Below are positions 27,230-35,100 of a stretch of DNA of 64,000 nucleotides, in pieces (positions within the stretch are counted from its first letter, which is position 1; every line of letters begins with the position of its first letter). The position numbers and the translations under genes were made by a program. The DNA comes from Limnohabitans planktonicus II-D5 (GTDB taxonomy: Bacteria; Pseudomonadota; Gammaproteobacteria; Burkholderiales; Burkholderiaceae_C), in NCBI RefSeq assembly GCF_001270065.2, contig NZ_LFYT02000020.1:18595-82594 (forward strand), read 5' to 3'. The notes beneath the pieces are model-generated. The model was not told the DNA's origin, made no database searches, and saw only the letters and a program-made list of their open reading frames with translations.

Positions 27230-27910
27230 ATGGGTTGCATTCTCAAAGGGGGCGGGGGCTTGTACAGCCGCGTGGCGGTGGGCGCGGTGCTGCTGGCTGC
27301 GGGTTCGGGCTCGCGCATGGGGCACCGTCCCAAAAGTTTGCTCGAATTGGGCGGCGTGCCACTCATTCGCCGCCAGCTGATCGCATTGTCGGGCGCGGGC
27401 ATGGACGAGGTGGTGGTGGTGCTGGGCCACTACGCGGATCGCATCGAAGAGGCCGTCAAGGAATTTCCGGTGACGCTGGTGCGCAACCCTGACCCGGACG
27501 CTGGGCAGATTTCATCGCTGCGGCTGGGCTTGCAGGCGCTGTCGCCCAAGCTGGATGCGGTACTGGTGGCGCTGGCGGACCAGCCGCTCATCAACTCGCA
27601 AGACATCAACGACCTGATTGGGGCTTACAAAAAGCGCCCAACAGGCACGCAAGTCGTGCAACCCACGGTCGATGGCTTGCCGGGCAACCCGGTCATGTTC
27701 AGCACCGAGGTGCGCGAACAAATTCTGGCGGGCGCAGCGAACGTGGGTTGCCGCCAATGGCAGTCGGCCCATCCCGACCAAGTGCACCACTGGGCTTGCA
27801 GCAACAACCGCTACCGCACCGATGTGGACACGCTGGAAGACATTGCCGCGCTGGCTGCACGCACCGGACACCAGCTCAAGTGGCCAGCTGATTTGATGGT
27901 CACCGCTTGA
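27230..27910 (+). CDS. MobA/MocA-like molybdenum cofactor nucleotidyltransferase
   Basis: NTP-transferase of the MobA/MocA group, 226 residues, with the nucleotide-binding start AVLLAAGSGSRMG (near residue 20), LVRNPDPDAGQISSLRLGL and DQPLI. Aerobic CO dehydrogenase and related hydroxylases need molybdopterin cytosine dinucleotide, and MocA-type enzymes make it from Mo-molybdopterin and CTP. Its place directly behind coxF fits that role, though CTP specificity is inferred. The ribosome site GGAGG overlaps the end of coxF. The extra N-terminal piece MGCILKGGGGLYSRVAVG is longer than usual, so the true start may be later. Confidence 0.82.
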   Translation: MGCILKGGGGLYSRVAVGAVLLAAGSGSRMGHRPKSLLELGGVPLIRRQLIALSGAGMDEVVVVLGHYADRIEEAVKEFPVTLVRNPDPDAGQISSLRLGLQALSPKLDAVLVALADQPLINSQDINDLIGAYKKRPTGTQVVQPTVDGLPGNPVMFSTEVREQILAGAANVGCRQWQSAHPDQVHHWACSNNRYRTDVDTLEDIAALAARTGHQLKWPADLMVTA

Positions 27911-27927
27911 AACCGACAGGCACCGCC

Positions 27928-28629
27928 ATGATCCAGCCCGACCCACTCCACACGCTGTGGCACACGCCCATCGGCGTGCACCGGTTTGCGCAAGCCGAGG
28001 CGATCAACGAGGTGCTGGTGCGGGTGTTTCAGACCATGCGGGCCACGGATGTGGCTCAGGCCGGGACGGTGCCCAAAGCCTTTTACGCCAGCCGTGACGA
28101 TTTGCTGCAACGCATTCGTCTGTCGGAATGGGAACAGCTGGTGGGCTTCATTGTGGACAGCGTGCGCCAGACCGTGGTGCTGGCCAACCAAGGGGCTTGG
28201 CCCGAGGCCAAGCCGGGTTTTCAGATCGCGCTGCGCGGCATCTGGTTCCAGATCTCCAGCCAGGGCAGCCACCACGATGTGCACACGCACGGCAACTGTT
28301 CGTGGTCGGGCGTGTATTGCCTGCAGGTCGATCCCCCCGAGCAGCGCTGCCAGCACCCGGTGCTGGGCGCGGCCAATGGTGTGACGCGTTTTTATGGTCC
28401 CCACTTCAACCGCCTGGGCGGCGCGGCCATGGATTTTGGCAACGCTTATTTGCAAAACGCCCACCTCGACATCGACCCCGTGCCGGGCCAGTTGGTGGTG
28501 TTTCCGTCTTGGCTGGCGCACCAGGCCATGCCCTATCACGGCACGGCTGACCGGGTGATCGTGTCCTTCAATGTGAGCGTGCACGCGGCCGGGGGTTCGG
28601 ACCAATTGCATGGGTATGCGCATGTCTGA
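27928..28629 (+). CDS. Putative 2OG-Fe(II) oxygenase family protein
   Basis: A 233-residue cytoplasmic protein that resembles the putative 2OG-Fe(II) oxygenase family known from TIGR02466. The likely metal-binding part is SHHDVHTHGNCSWSGVYCLQ (candidate His ligands and sugar-box strand). The C-terminal part is GQLVVFPSWLAHQAMPYHG with the second His, followed by DRVIVSFNV, whose Arg would bind 2-oxoglutarate. Substrate unknown. A TTG at 27907 overlaps the previous gene by four bases; the ATG at 27928 looks better. It lies inside the cox maturation block and overlaps the next gene by 20 bp, so it is likely co-expressed with CO dehydrogenase. It is not a known cox gene. Confidence 0.65.
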   Translation: MIQPDPLHTLWHTPIGVHRFAQAEAINEVLVRVFQTMRATDVAQAGTVPKAFYASRDDLLQRIRLSEWEQLVGFIVDSVRQTVVLANQGAWPEAKPGFQIALRGIWFQISSQGSHHDVHTHGNCSWSGVYCLQVDPPEQRCQHPVLGAANGVTRFYGPHFNRLGGAAMDFGNAYLQNAHLDIDPVPGQLVVFPSWLAHQAMPYHGTADRVIVSFNVSVHAAGGSDQLHGYAHV

Positions 28630-29728
28630 TTTGCGCCGCGCATCAGCGACCCGGCACAGCGCTTTGGCCCATGCCGGCGAAGTGGCGCAGTGGGTGATGC
28701 TGCTCTTGGGCTGGTTGTGGCTGGGCGAGCAGGGCATGCGCCTGGGGTGGTCACTGGCCAGTGGGGTGCTGGCGGTGGTGCTGTGGTGGGCCGCGCGTTT
28801 GCTGTGCAGGGGCAGCCGCTGGGCATTGAGGGCCAGCCCGTCCGTGATGGCGGTGTGCGGCGGCCTGAGCGCCTTGGGCGTGTGGTTGCCAGAGGCTCTG
28901 GCTGCCACAAACCTGGCCCATCTTGGTCTCTTGGCCGTGGCACTGGTGTGGGGGGCGTGGAGCGGCTTGGTCGAAACTCTCAGCCGTGTCAGCACCTTTG
29001 ATCTCGCTCCAGTGGCCTGGCACCCGGTGTTGGCCGCTGCTGCGGTGAGTTGGCTGTGGTGGGCACCAGTGGAGGGAATCTCGGCCACCGTGGCAACGAG
29101 TGTGTTGCTGGCGGTCTGCGCGGCCGTCTTGCACGCACGCGAGCTGGCGACGACGGATACGCTGCGGATGTGTCGAGGTCAACGTGCTGGTCTGTCCCAA
29201 GTGCTGGCCCCTTCAGCCATGGGCTTGATGATGGGCAGCTTGTGGCTGGGCAATGTGTGGTGTGCAGGTCTGGGTTGGACCACCCAAGAGATGGTGTTGG
29301 GGCACCTGGCCATGATGGCGGTATTGCCCACACTGGTGGCTTTGGTGGGCCGCGACGGTGTTGAGCGTCCCCAGTTTCGGCCATTACTGAGCCTGGCAAT
29401 GCTGGCGCTGGGGGCTTTGATGCTGTTGGGGCAAAGTGCGTTGTACAACTTTTTGGCCATGCTGCTGCCCTCGCTGGCCTGGGCTGTGCACTGCAGCCGA
29501 CCGCGTATGGCCCAGGTTTTTTCAAGCGGTGCATCCGCTTGGCTGATGCGCAGCATGGCGCTGGCACTGGGTCCGGGCTTGCTGCTCTGGGTCGGCATGG
29601 CCAGCCCGGCGCATGGCCCGCTGGCCATGCAAAGCGCCATGGCACTGCTGGGCACTTTGGCTGCAGTGCAGGTGCTGGTCTTGCGCGCACACCCCCCTGT
29701 CGCCTACCCGTCTTGGTCCACCCCTTGA
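28610..29728 (+). CDS. Polytopic membrane protein of unknown function in the cox block
   Basis: A very hydrophobic protein of 372 residues with about ten predicted membrane segments (for example VAQWVMLLLGWLWLGEQG and NFLAMLLPSLAWAVH). Helix-embedded His residues lie in LGHLAMMAVLP and LAPVAWHPVLAA. The overall look, with repeated Trp/His in helices, recalls NnrS-type heme/copper membrane proteins, but I cannot make a firm family call. Alternative starts are the ATGs at 28616 and 28622. It overlaps the preceding oxygenase gene and lies 54 bp before the XdhC gene. A role in membrane anchoring, electron transfer or copper handling for CO dehydrogenase is only a guess from position. Confidence 0.7.
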   Translation: MGMRMSDLRRASATRHSALAHAGEVAQWVMLLLGWLWLGEQGMRLGWSLASGVLAVVLWWAARLLCRGSRWALRASPSVMAVCGGLSALGVWLPEALAATNLAHLGLLAVALVWGAWSGLVETLSRVSTFDLAPVAWHPVLAAAAVSWLWWAPVEGISATVATSVLLAVCAAVLHARELATTDTLRMCRGQRAGLSQVLAPSAMGLMMGSLWLGNVWCAGLGWTTQEMVLGHLAMMAVLPTLVALVGRDGVERPQFRPLLSLAMLALGALMLLGQSALYNFLAMLLPSLAWAVHCSRPRMAQVFSSGASAWLMRSMALALGPGLLLWVGMASPAHGPLAMQSAMALLGTLAAVQVLVLRAHPPVAYPSWSTP

Positions 29729-29782
29729 TCACCCTAAGATTTCTGTACAAACCACCCGCCCAATTCATCCACGGAGACAAGC

Positions 29783-30787
29783 ATGAACAGCATCGACATT
29801 GACGTGATCCGCACCGCCCTCGACTGGCAAAGCCGGGGCCACCGCGTGGTGATGGGCACGGTGGTGCGCACCTGGGGTTCGGCCCCACGGCCCCCTGGCT
29901 CGCTCATGATCATTCGGGATGATGGCCAAGTGGCTGGATCGGTCTCGGGCGGCTGCATCGAAGACGATTTGATCCGCCGTGTGGCCGCAGGCGAGCTGGC
30001 CCTGCGCCTGCCCGACACCACCACCTACGGCCAGACGGCCGAAGAGGTGCGCCGCTTTGGCCTGCCCTGCGGCGGCTCGGTGCAGGTGGTGCTGGAGCCA
30101 CTGTCGGCCCAATCGCAGCTGCGCGAATTGCTGGTGCTGATCGAGCAACACCAGCGCGTGGAGCGCCGCATGGACATGGCCACGGGCATGGTCCGCATGA
30201 GTGCGGCCACCGAAGGCGACAAGTTGCAGTTTGACGGCCAAAGCCTGACCACGGTGCACGGCCCACGCCTGCGCTTGCTCATCATCGGTGGCGGGCAACT
30301 CTCGCGCTATTTGGCCCATATGGCCGTGATGCTGGACTACCAGGTCACGGTGTGCGAGCCGCGCGTCGAATACCACGAAGGCTGGGAAGCCATGACAGGC
30401 GTGACCTTGTCCAAAGAGATGCCCGACGACTTGGTGCTGGCCATGCGCCTGGACCACAACAGCGCGGTGGTAGCCGTCACACACGACCCCAAACTCGACG
30501 ACCTGGCCCTGATGGAGGCGCTGCGTACCCCCGCGTTTTATGTCGGCGCATTGGGCTCGCAGCACAACAACGCGCAGCGCCGCAAACGCTTGCTCGACTT
30601 TGATGTGAGCGAAGAAGAAGTGCGCCAACTGCACGGCCCCGTGGGCCTGAACCTGGGCGCTTTGACACCCCCCGAAATTGCGCTGAGCATCGTGGCCGAA
30701 ATGACCGCCTTGCGCCGGGGCACCGATTTGAGCCAGGCGCTGAGCAATTGGTCAGGCTCGAAGACGGTGTGTGGGCTGAGCGCCTGA
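29783..30787 (+). CDS. XdhC/CoxI-family protein
   Basis: XdhC family protein, 334 residues, thought to bind molybdenum cofactor and help sulfurate and insert it into xanthine-dehydrogenase-type enzymes. The N-terminal domain has RTWGSAPRPPGSLM and GSVSGGCIEDDL with the conserved Cys. The C-terminal Rossmann domain has LLIIGGGQLSRYLA and YVGALGSQHNNAQRRKRL, and GLNLGALTPPEIALSIVAEM closes it. It could serve CoxL, the IorB-like enzyme downstream, or both. The start has GGAGA upstream. It is a better preserved XdhC than CoxF and lacks the cysteine tail. Confidence 0.9.
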   Translation: MNSIDIDVIRTALDWQSRGHRVVMGTVVRTWGSAPRPPGSLMIIRDDGQVAGSVSGGCIEDDLIRRVAAGELALRLPDTTTYGQTAEEVRRFGLPCGGSVQVVLEPLSAQSQLRELLVLIEQHQRVERRMDMATGMVRMSAATEGDKLQFDGQSLTTVHGPRLRLLIIGGGQLSRYLAHMAVMLDYQVTVCEPRVEYHEGWEAMTGVTLSKEMPDDLVLAMRLDHNSAVVAVTHDPKLDDLALMEALRTPAFYVGALGSQHNNAQRRKRLLDFDVSEEEVRQLHGPVGLNLGALTPPEIALSIVAEMTALRRGTDLSQALSNWSGSKTVCGLSA

Positions 30788-30793
30788 GTCTTT

Positions 30794-30886
30794 TGTAGGC
30801 GTCGCACCCCGTGCGCAATGGGCGTGGTACACGTCCTGATCTGTGGCCCGCACGCGGCCCCATCGCCCACAGGTTGGGCTCCTACA
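30794..30886. repeat. Paired TGTAGG palindromic repeat
   Basis: Two facing copies of the TGTAGGAGCC-type repeat: TGTAGGCGTCGCACCCCGTG at the left and CCCACAGGTTGGGCTCCTACA at the right. Together they form a long imperfect inverted repeat of about 93 bp. It fills the gap between the XdhC gene and the iron-sulfur subunit and may act as a transcription or RNA-stability barrier. Confidence 0.6.
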
Positions 30887-31058
30887 GGGAAAGGGCTTTG
30901 CGCCACACCACCCCTCAGGGTTTGCCCGTGTTTGAGCCTTGGGCGACAAGCCGACTTGAGCGATCGCTTTAACTTCTTTTTTTCACGGTGCAGGCGCAAG
31001 ACATGGGTTTTGCGCGGCCACAGTCAGGCTGCATCGGTTGACACCACTGGAGACACGC

Positions 31059-31532
31059 ATGGTTCGATTGAAAGTCAATGGCGAGGCCGTGTCGGTCGAT
31101 GCCAAGCCGGAGACCCCTTTGCTGTGGATCATCCGCGAAAAGCTCAACCTCACCGGCACCAAGTTCGGCTGCGGCATTGCGCAGTGCGGTGCCTGCACCG
31201 TGCACCTGAACGGTCAGCCGGTGCGTTCATGCGCGCTGCCCCTGTCGGCAGCCGAGGGCAAAGACATCACCACGGTGGAAGGCCTGATGAAAACGCCCAC
31301 AGGCCAGGCACTGCAAGCCGGTTGGGTCAAAGCACAAGCACCGCAATGCGGCTACTGCCAGTCGGGTCAGCTCATGACAGCGGCCAAGGTGATCAGCGTG
31401 GTCAAAAAGAACCTCAGCCGCACTGAGATTTTGGAAGCCATGAGCGGCAACATCTGCCGCTGCGGCACCTACAACCAGATCGCCAGCGCGGTCTCGCACG
31501 CGCAGAAAACCCTCCAAGGAGGCAAGGCATGA
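31059..31532 (+). CDS. [2Fe-2S] subunit of an IorA-type molybdenum hydroxylase
   Basis: Small iron-sulfur subunit, 157 residues, of a two-subunit molybdenum hydroxylase such as isoquinoline 1-oxidoreductase or an aldehyde oxidoreductase. Cluster ligands are Cys38, Cys43, Cys46 and Cys58 (CGIAQCGAC), and Cys97, Cys100, Cys133 and Cys135 (CGYCQSGQ, CRCGTY). There is no FAD subunit nearby, as expected for IorAB-type enzymes that pass electrons to cytochromes. The start at 31059 follows GGAGA. The stop overlaps the start of the large subunit (ATGA). Confidence 0.9.
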   Translation: MVRLKVNGEAVSVDAKPETPLLWIIREKLNLTGTKFGCGIAQCGACTVHLNGQPVRSCALPLSAAEGKDITTVEGLMKTPTGQALQAGWVKAQAPQCGYCQSGQLMTAAKVISVVKKNLSRTEILEAMSGNICRCGTYNQIASAVSHAQKTLQGGKA

Positions 31533-33706
31533 AAACCATGAACACCCCTTTGACACCGAGCGTATCGCGCCGCTCCTTCATCCTCGGCTCGGGCGGTCTG
31601 GCCCTGGGCCTGTCCTTTGGCCTGACGCAAACCGAGCTGGCGCTGGCCCAAGCCCCCGGCGCGGCAGGCATGGCCCCCAACAGCTGGATCAACATTGGCC
31701 TGGACGGGGTGGTCACCTTGATGTCGCCCGCCTCCGAAATGGGCCAAGGCACCATGACCGCCATGCCCATGCTTTTGGCCGAAGAGATGGACCTGGACTG
31801 GAGCCAGGTGCGCGTGTTGCAGTCGCCCAGTGACCCCAAACGCTTTGGCAATCCCCGCTTTGGTGGCGGCATGACCACCGGCGCATCGCGCACGGTGCAA
31901 GGCTATTACGAGCCTCTGCGCCTGGCTGGTGCCCAGGCCCGTTTGGTGATGGTGAACGCTGCGGCCCAAGCCATGGGCGTGCCTGCTGGCGAGCTGCGCA
32001 CCGAAGCCAGCCGCGTGATCCACAGCAGCGGCCGCGCCATGACTTACGCCGACATTGCCAAGGTGGCCAAGCCCCCGGCCGAGCTGCCCAAGGTGGACAA
32101 GAGCATGCTCAAGCCGATGGCGCAGTTCCGCCTGATCGGCAAAGACATTCCCCGCGTGGACGTGCCCGCCAAATCGAGCGGCCAGGCGCTGTACGGCATT
32201 GACCAGCGTTTGCCCGGCATGCTGTGGGCATCGGTGCTGCGTGCGCCGGTGCAAGGCGAGGTACCCGAAAGCGTGGACGACAGCGCTGCCCGTGCGGTGG
32301 CCGGTGTGAAAAACGTGGTGCGATTGCCCTACGGCGTGGCCGTGGTGGCCGATTCGTTTTTCACGGCCAAGACCGCACGCGACCAGCTCAAGGTGGTGTG
32401 GAGCCGCAACTCCAAAGCCCGCGTGCAGTACACCGACCAAATGCGCGTGGAATACACCAAGCGCGCCGAAGACCTGACGGACAAAGGCGTGGCCTTCATC
32501 GCGCACGGCGACGCAGCGGCCAAGTTGGCGGGCGCCAGCAAAACCTTCAGTGCGTCCTACATCAGCGAGATGGTCAGCCACATTTGCCTGGAGCCCATGA
32601 ACTGCACAGCGCGTGTGGACGGCGACAAGATCGAAGTCTGGGCACCGGCGCAATCGGCCTCGTTTGTGACCGGCACGGTGGCGGGCGCGGGCGGCTTCAA
32701 GCCGGAAAACATCACCGTCAACATCACCTTGCTTGGGGGTGGTTTCGGCCGCCGCGTGGAAGCCGATTACTCGGCCGATGCAGCCCTTGTCGCCAAGGCC
32801 ATGCCAGGCACGCCCATTCAGGTGATCTGGACCCGCGAAGACGACATGGTGCACGACAAGTACCGCCCCATGACCGGCCAGCACCTGGTGGCCGGGGTGG
32901 ACGCACAGGGCAAGATCGTGGGCCTGCTGCACCGCGTGGTGTCCGAGGGCATTTATTCACGCGTGGTGCCACCGGCTTTCAAAGCAGCTGGAGGCAAAGA
33001 CGCCCCCGTGATGGAAGGGGTCGAAATCACCTACGACATCCCCGACCACAGCGCGCAGTTCATGATCGAAGAGCGCGGCATCCAGGCCGGCTTCTGGCGT
33101 GCAGTGGGCCCGGGCTACACCAAGTTCGCCATCGAGACCCTGATCGATGAAGTGGCGCGTGGCGTGAAAGCAGACCCAATGGCCTACCGCATGGACTTGC
33201 TGAAAAAACACCCGCGTGGCCAAGCCGTGCTCAAGGCCGTGGGCGACATGTCGCAATGGGGCAAAGCCAAGCTGCCCAAAGGCCATGCACTGGGCCTGGC
33301 ATATTCAGATGCGTGGAACACCTATTGCGGCATGGTGGTGCAAGTGTCCATCGTCAAGGGCCGCCCCAAGGTGCACAAGGTCTGGGCAGCGGTGGACTGC
33401 GGTCACGCTTTGCAGCCGCAAAACATCCAGGCGCAGATCGAAGGCTCAGTCATCTTTGGCTTGTCGGCCGCCTTGCACGAACGCATGGATTTCAGGGCCG
33501 GTGAACCCCTGCAAACCAACCTGAACACCTACCAGGTGCTGCGCGCCAACGAAACGCCCGAAGTGTTCGTGAAGGTGATGCCCACCGACAACCACCCCGG
33601 TGGCATTGGTGAAGTGGGCCTGCCGCCCTTGGCCCCGGCCATTGCCAATGCGATCGCGTCAATCAACGGCAAGCGCTTGCGTGCTTTGCCGCTGCCGATG
33701 GTGTGA
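31529..33706 (+). CDS. Tat-exported IorB-type molybdopterin-binding subunit
   Basis: Large molybdenum subunit, 725 residues, of the isoquinoline 1-oxidoreductase beta type (xanthine oxidase superfamily). The N-terminus carries a twin-arginine signal SRRSFILGSGGLALGL (from residue 13), so the mature enzyme with its IorA-like partner should be periplasmic. Cofactor-binding stretches include EMGQGTMTAMPMLLAEEMD, GGGFGRRVEADYS and, near the end, GGIGEVGLPPLAPAIANA with the conserved active-site Glu. Substrate is unknown: aldehydes or N-heterocycles are usual for the family. It probably relies on the XdhC and MobA-like genes of the cox block for its cofactor. Confidence 0.9.
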   Translation: MKTMNTPLTPSVSRRSFILGSGGLALGLSFGLTQTELALAQAPGAAGMAPNSWINIGLDGVVTLMSPASEMGQGTMTAMPMLLAEEMDLDWSQVRVLQSPSDPKRFGNPRFGGGMTTGASRTVQGYYEPLRLAGAQARLVMVNAAAQAMGVPAGELRTEASRVIHSSGRAMTYADIAKVAKPPAELPKVDKSMLKPMAQFRLIGKDIPRVDVPAKSSGQALYGIDQRLPGMLWASVLRAPVQGEVPESVDDSAARAVAGVKNVVRLPYGVAVVADSFFTAKTARDQLKVVWSRNSKARVQYTDQMRVEYTKRAEDLTDKGVAFIAHGDAAAKLAGASKTFSASYISEMVSHICLEPMNCTARVDGDKIEVWAPAQSASFVTGTVAGAGGFKPENITVNITLLGGGFGRRVEADYSADAALVAKAMPGTPIQVIWTREDDMVHDKYRPMTGQHLVAGVDAQGKIVGLLHRVVSEGIYSRVVPPAFKAAGGKDAPVMEGVEITYDIPDHSAQFMIEERGIQAGFWRAVGPGYTKFAIETLIDEVARGVKADPMAYRMDLLKKHPRGQAVLKAVGDMSQWGKAKLPKGHALGLAYSDAWNTYCGMVVQVSIVKGRPKVHKVWAAVDCGHALQPQNIQAQIEGSVIFGLSAALHERMDFRAGEPLQTNLNTYQVLRANETPEVFVKVMPTDNHPGGIGEVGLPPLAPAIANAIASINGKRLRALPLPMV

Positions 33707-33719
33707 TTTTGGAGTCGCT

Positions 33720-33748
33720 CAGGCCAAGGCAACCTGCGCCTTGGCCTG
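33720..33748 (+). terminator. Hairpin at the end of the cox/ior block
   Basis: Perfect 10-bp stem CAGGCCAAGG (33720-33729) with CCTTGGCCTG (33739-33748) 14 bp past the stop of the large subunit. There is no T run behind it, so termination strength is uncertain; the repeat element begins two bases later. Confidence 0.55.
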
Positions 33749-33750
33749 AA

Positions 33751-33934
33751 TGATCCGGCTCGCTGAAGTTTGCAATGTGTGAGACATGTCCTCTCGCCAC
33801 TCGCCACTCGCCACTCGCCACTCGCCACTCGCAGAGTACGACATGATGGGTTTCGGCGCAGGCCCATGTCGGGGTCTTCGACCGCCGACCTACAACATCT
33901 TTGCGCATTGAAAACTTCACAAGGCCGCATCCAC
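33751..33934. repeat. Dispersed inverted-repeat element, copy with 7-bp expansion
   Basis: Starts TGATCCGGCTCGCTGAAGTTTG and ends AAAACTTCACAAGGCCGCATC, inverted relative to each other. The centre has the GTACGACATGATGGGTTTCG and CCCATGTCGGGGTC parts shared with other copies. At 33794-33828 the 7-mer TCGCCAC is repeated five times in tandem. Together with the palindrome at 33963-34029 it fills the 425-bp gap before the permease gene. Confidence 0.7.
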
Positions 33935-33962
33935 AGATTCGAAAGGGGTGGTGGTGATCGGG

Positions 33963-34029
33963 CACTTGTCGGGGCTAAAGCCACCGACCTACGGGGGACT
34001 TTGTAGGTCGGCAGCTTTAGCTCCGACAG
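33963..34029. repeat. Palindromic TAGGTCGG-type hairpin repeat
   Basis: TTGTCGGGGCTAAAGCC and CACCGACCTAC face TAGGTCGGCAGCTTTAGCTC. The stem is about 24 bp with mismatches. It is the same hairpin as at 62331-62402 (split by the insertion sequence), 63731-63803 and 63900-63971. Confidence 0.65.
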
Positions 34030-34131
34030 GGTTAGTCGGGGCTGCATGTCAACTCTGTTGCCACAAACTTACCGGAATGCAGTAGCAAAACCATGTCAGT
34101 CTTCATAAGGCCGCATCTATTGCGCCAGGCA

Positions 34132-34875
34132 TCAAGCCCAAATCACGTCCACGATCAGTTTGATGGAAATCAGCAGCAAGCCCACTTGCACCCCTTTGAA
34201 GAACCAGTCATCAGCGATCTTGCGTGTGAGGTAGGCGCCCGCCACGGTGCCCGCCAAGGCAAACGGGATCAGCACCAAGGCGCCCATCAGTTCGCTCGGG
34301 CCATACGGCTGTAGCGCGTGGTAAGGCCCCAGCTTGGCCAGGTTGATGCATGCAAAATACAAGGTCGAGGTGCCCGCAAACACCAACTTGGGCAGTTTTT
34401 GGGGCAAGAGGTAAACCTGAAACGGTGGCCCACCCGCATGCGAGATGAAGCTGGTGCAACCCGACAAACCGCCCCAAAACAATCCCTTTTTCCAGTTCGC
34501 GGGGCGTGGCGCTTGCGCGTTTTTGCGCTTGCGCCAGGCGTTGAGCACAAAGCCCACGCCCATGAGGCCGATCATCATTTTCACGGCCGTGTCCGACACC
34601 AACGAAGCGGTGAGCCATCCCACCAGCACCCCGCCCACGCCTGCGGGTATGAGGATTTTCAGGTTGATGGCACTGAAGTTTTTGCGGTAAAGCCACAAGC
34701 CCACCGCGTCAGAGATGATGTAAATCGGCAGCAGCATCACCACCGCTTTGACCGGGGACATGAACAGCGAAAGAATGGGCACAGACAGCATGCCCACGGT
34801 GGGCAAGCCGCCTTTGGACAGGCCCACCAGGGCCGCCGCCAGCCCTGCCCAGATCAGGTAAGTTGCATCTGCCAT
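34132..34875 (-). CDS. TauE/SafE-family membrane permease
   Basis: Inner-membrane permease of the TauE/SafE (DUF81) family, 247 residues from the ATG at 34875, with about eight membrane segments in two homologous halves. The family exports sulfite, sulfoacetate or other organic anions. GLSKGGLPTVGMLSVPILSL and GGLSGCTSFISHAGGPPFQVYLLP are the conserved blocks of the two repeats. A longer frame from 34917 would read through the adjacent repeat element, so the later start is preferred. It follows otnI in the same direction after a repeat of about 160 bp. A role for threonate or a related anion is possible from position only. Confidence 0.85.
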   Translation of the reverse strand: MADATYLIWAGLAAALVGLSKGGLPTVGMLSVPILSLFMSPVKAVVMLLPIYIISDAVGLWLYRKNFSAINLKILIPAGVGGVLVGWLTASLVSDTAVKMMIGLMGVGFVLNAWRKRKNAQAPRPANWKKGLFWGGLSGCTSFISHAGGPPFQVYLLPQKLPKLVFAGTSTLYFACINLAKLGPYHALQPYGPSELMGALVLIPFALAGTVAGAYLTRKIADDWFFKGVQVGLLLISIKLIVDVIWA

Positions 34876-34884
34876 GTCATATTT

Positions 34885-35046
34885 TTGATTCGGCCCTATG
34901 AAGTGTTCAATACTCAAAAATGTTGCAGGTCGGCGGTCGAAGACCCCGACATGGGCCAGTGCCGAGACCCATCATGTCGGACTCTGCGAGTACCGACCTA
35001 CGAGATGAAATTTCTCACACATTTCAAACTTCAGCGTCCCGGATGT
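34885..35046. repeat. Dispersed inverted-repeat element, full copy
   Basis: Begins TTGATTCGGCCCTATGAAGTG and ends CAAACTTCAGCGTCCCGGATG. The inside has GGTCGGCGGTCGAAGACCCC, CGACATGGGCCAGTGCCGAG and CATGTCGGACTCTGCGAG in the same order as the copies at 59761 and, reversed, 33751 and 40421. It lies directly before the permease start. Confidence 0.7.
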
Positions 35047-35100
35047 ATGGGCGCTGCTCTGTGCTCAGCCCTGATCGCACCCCTGTTCGAATCTGCGTGC

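Noticed and set aside
33794..33828. CRISPR array
   Set aside because: The repeat unit is only 7 bp with no spacers; it is a simple tandem repeat. The hairpin array at the window end has no unique spacers either.
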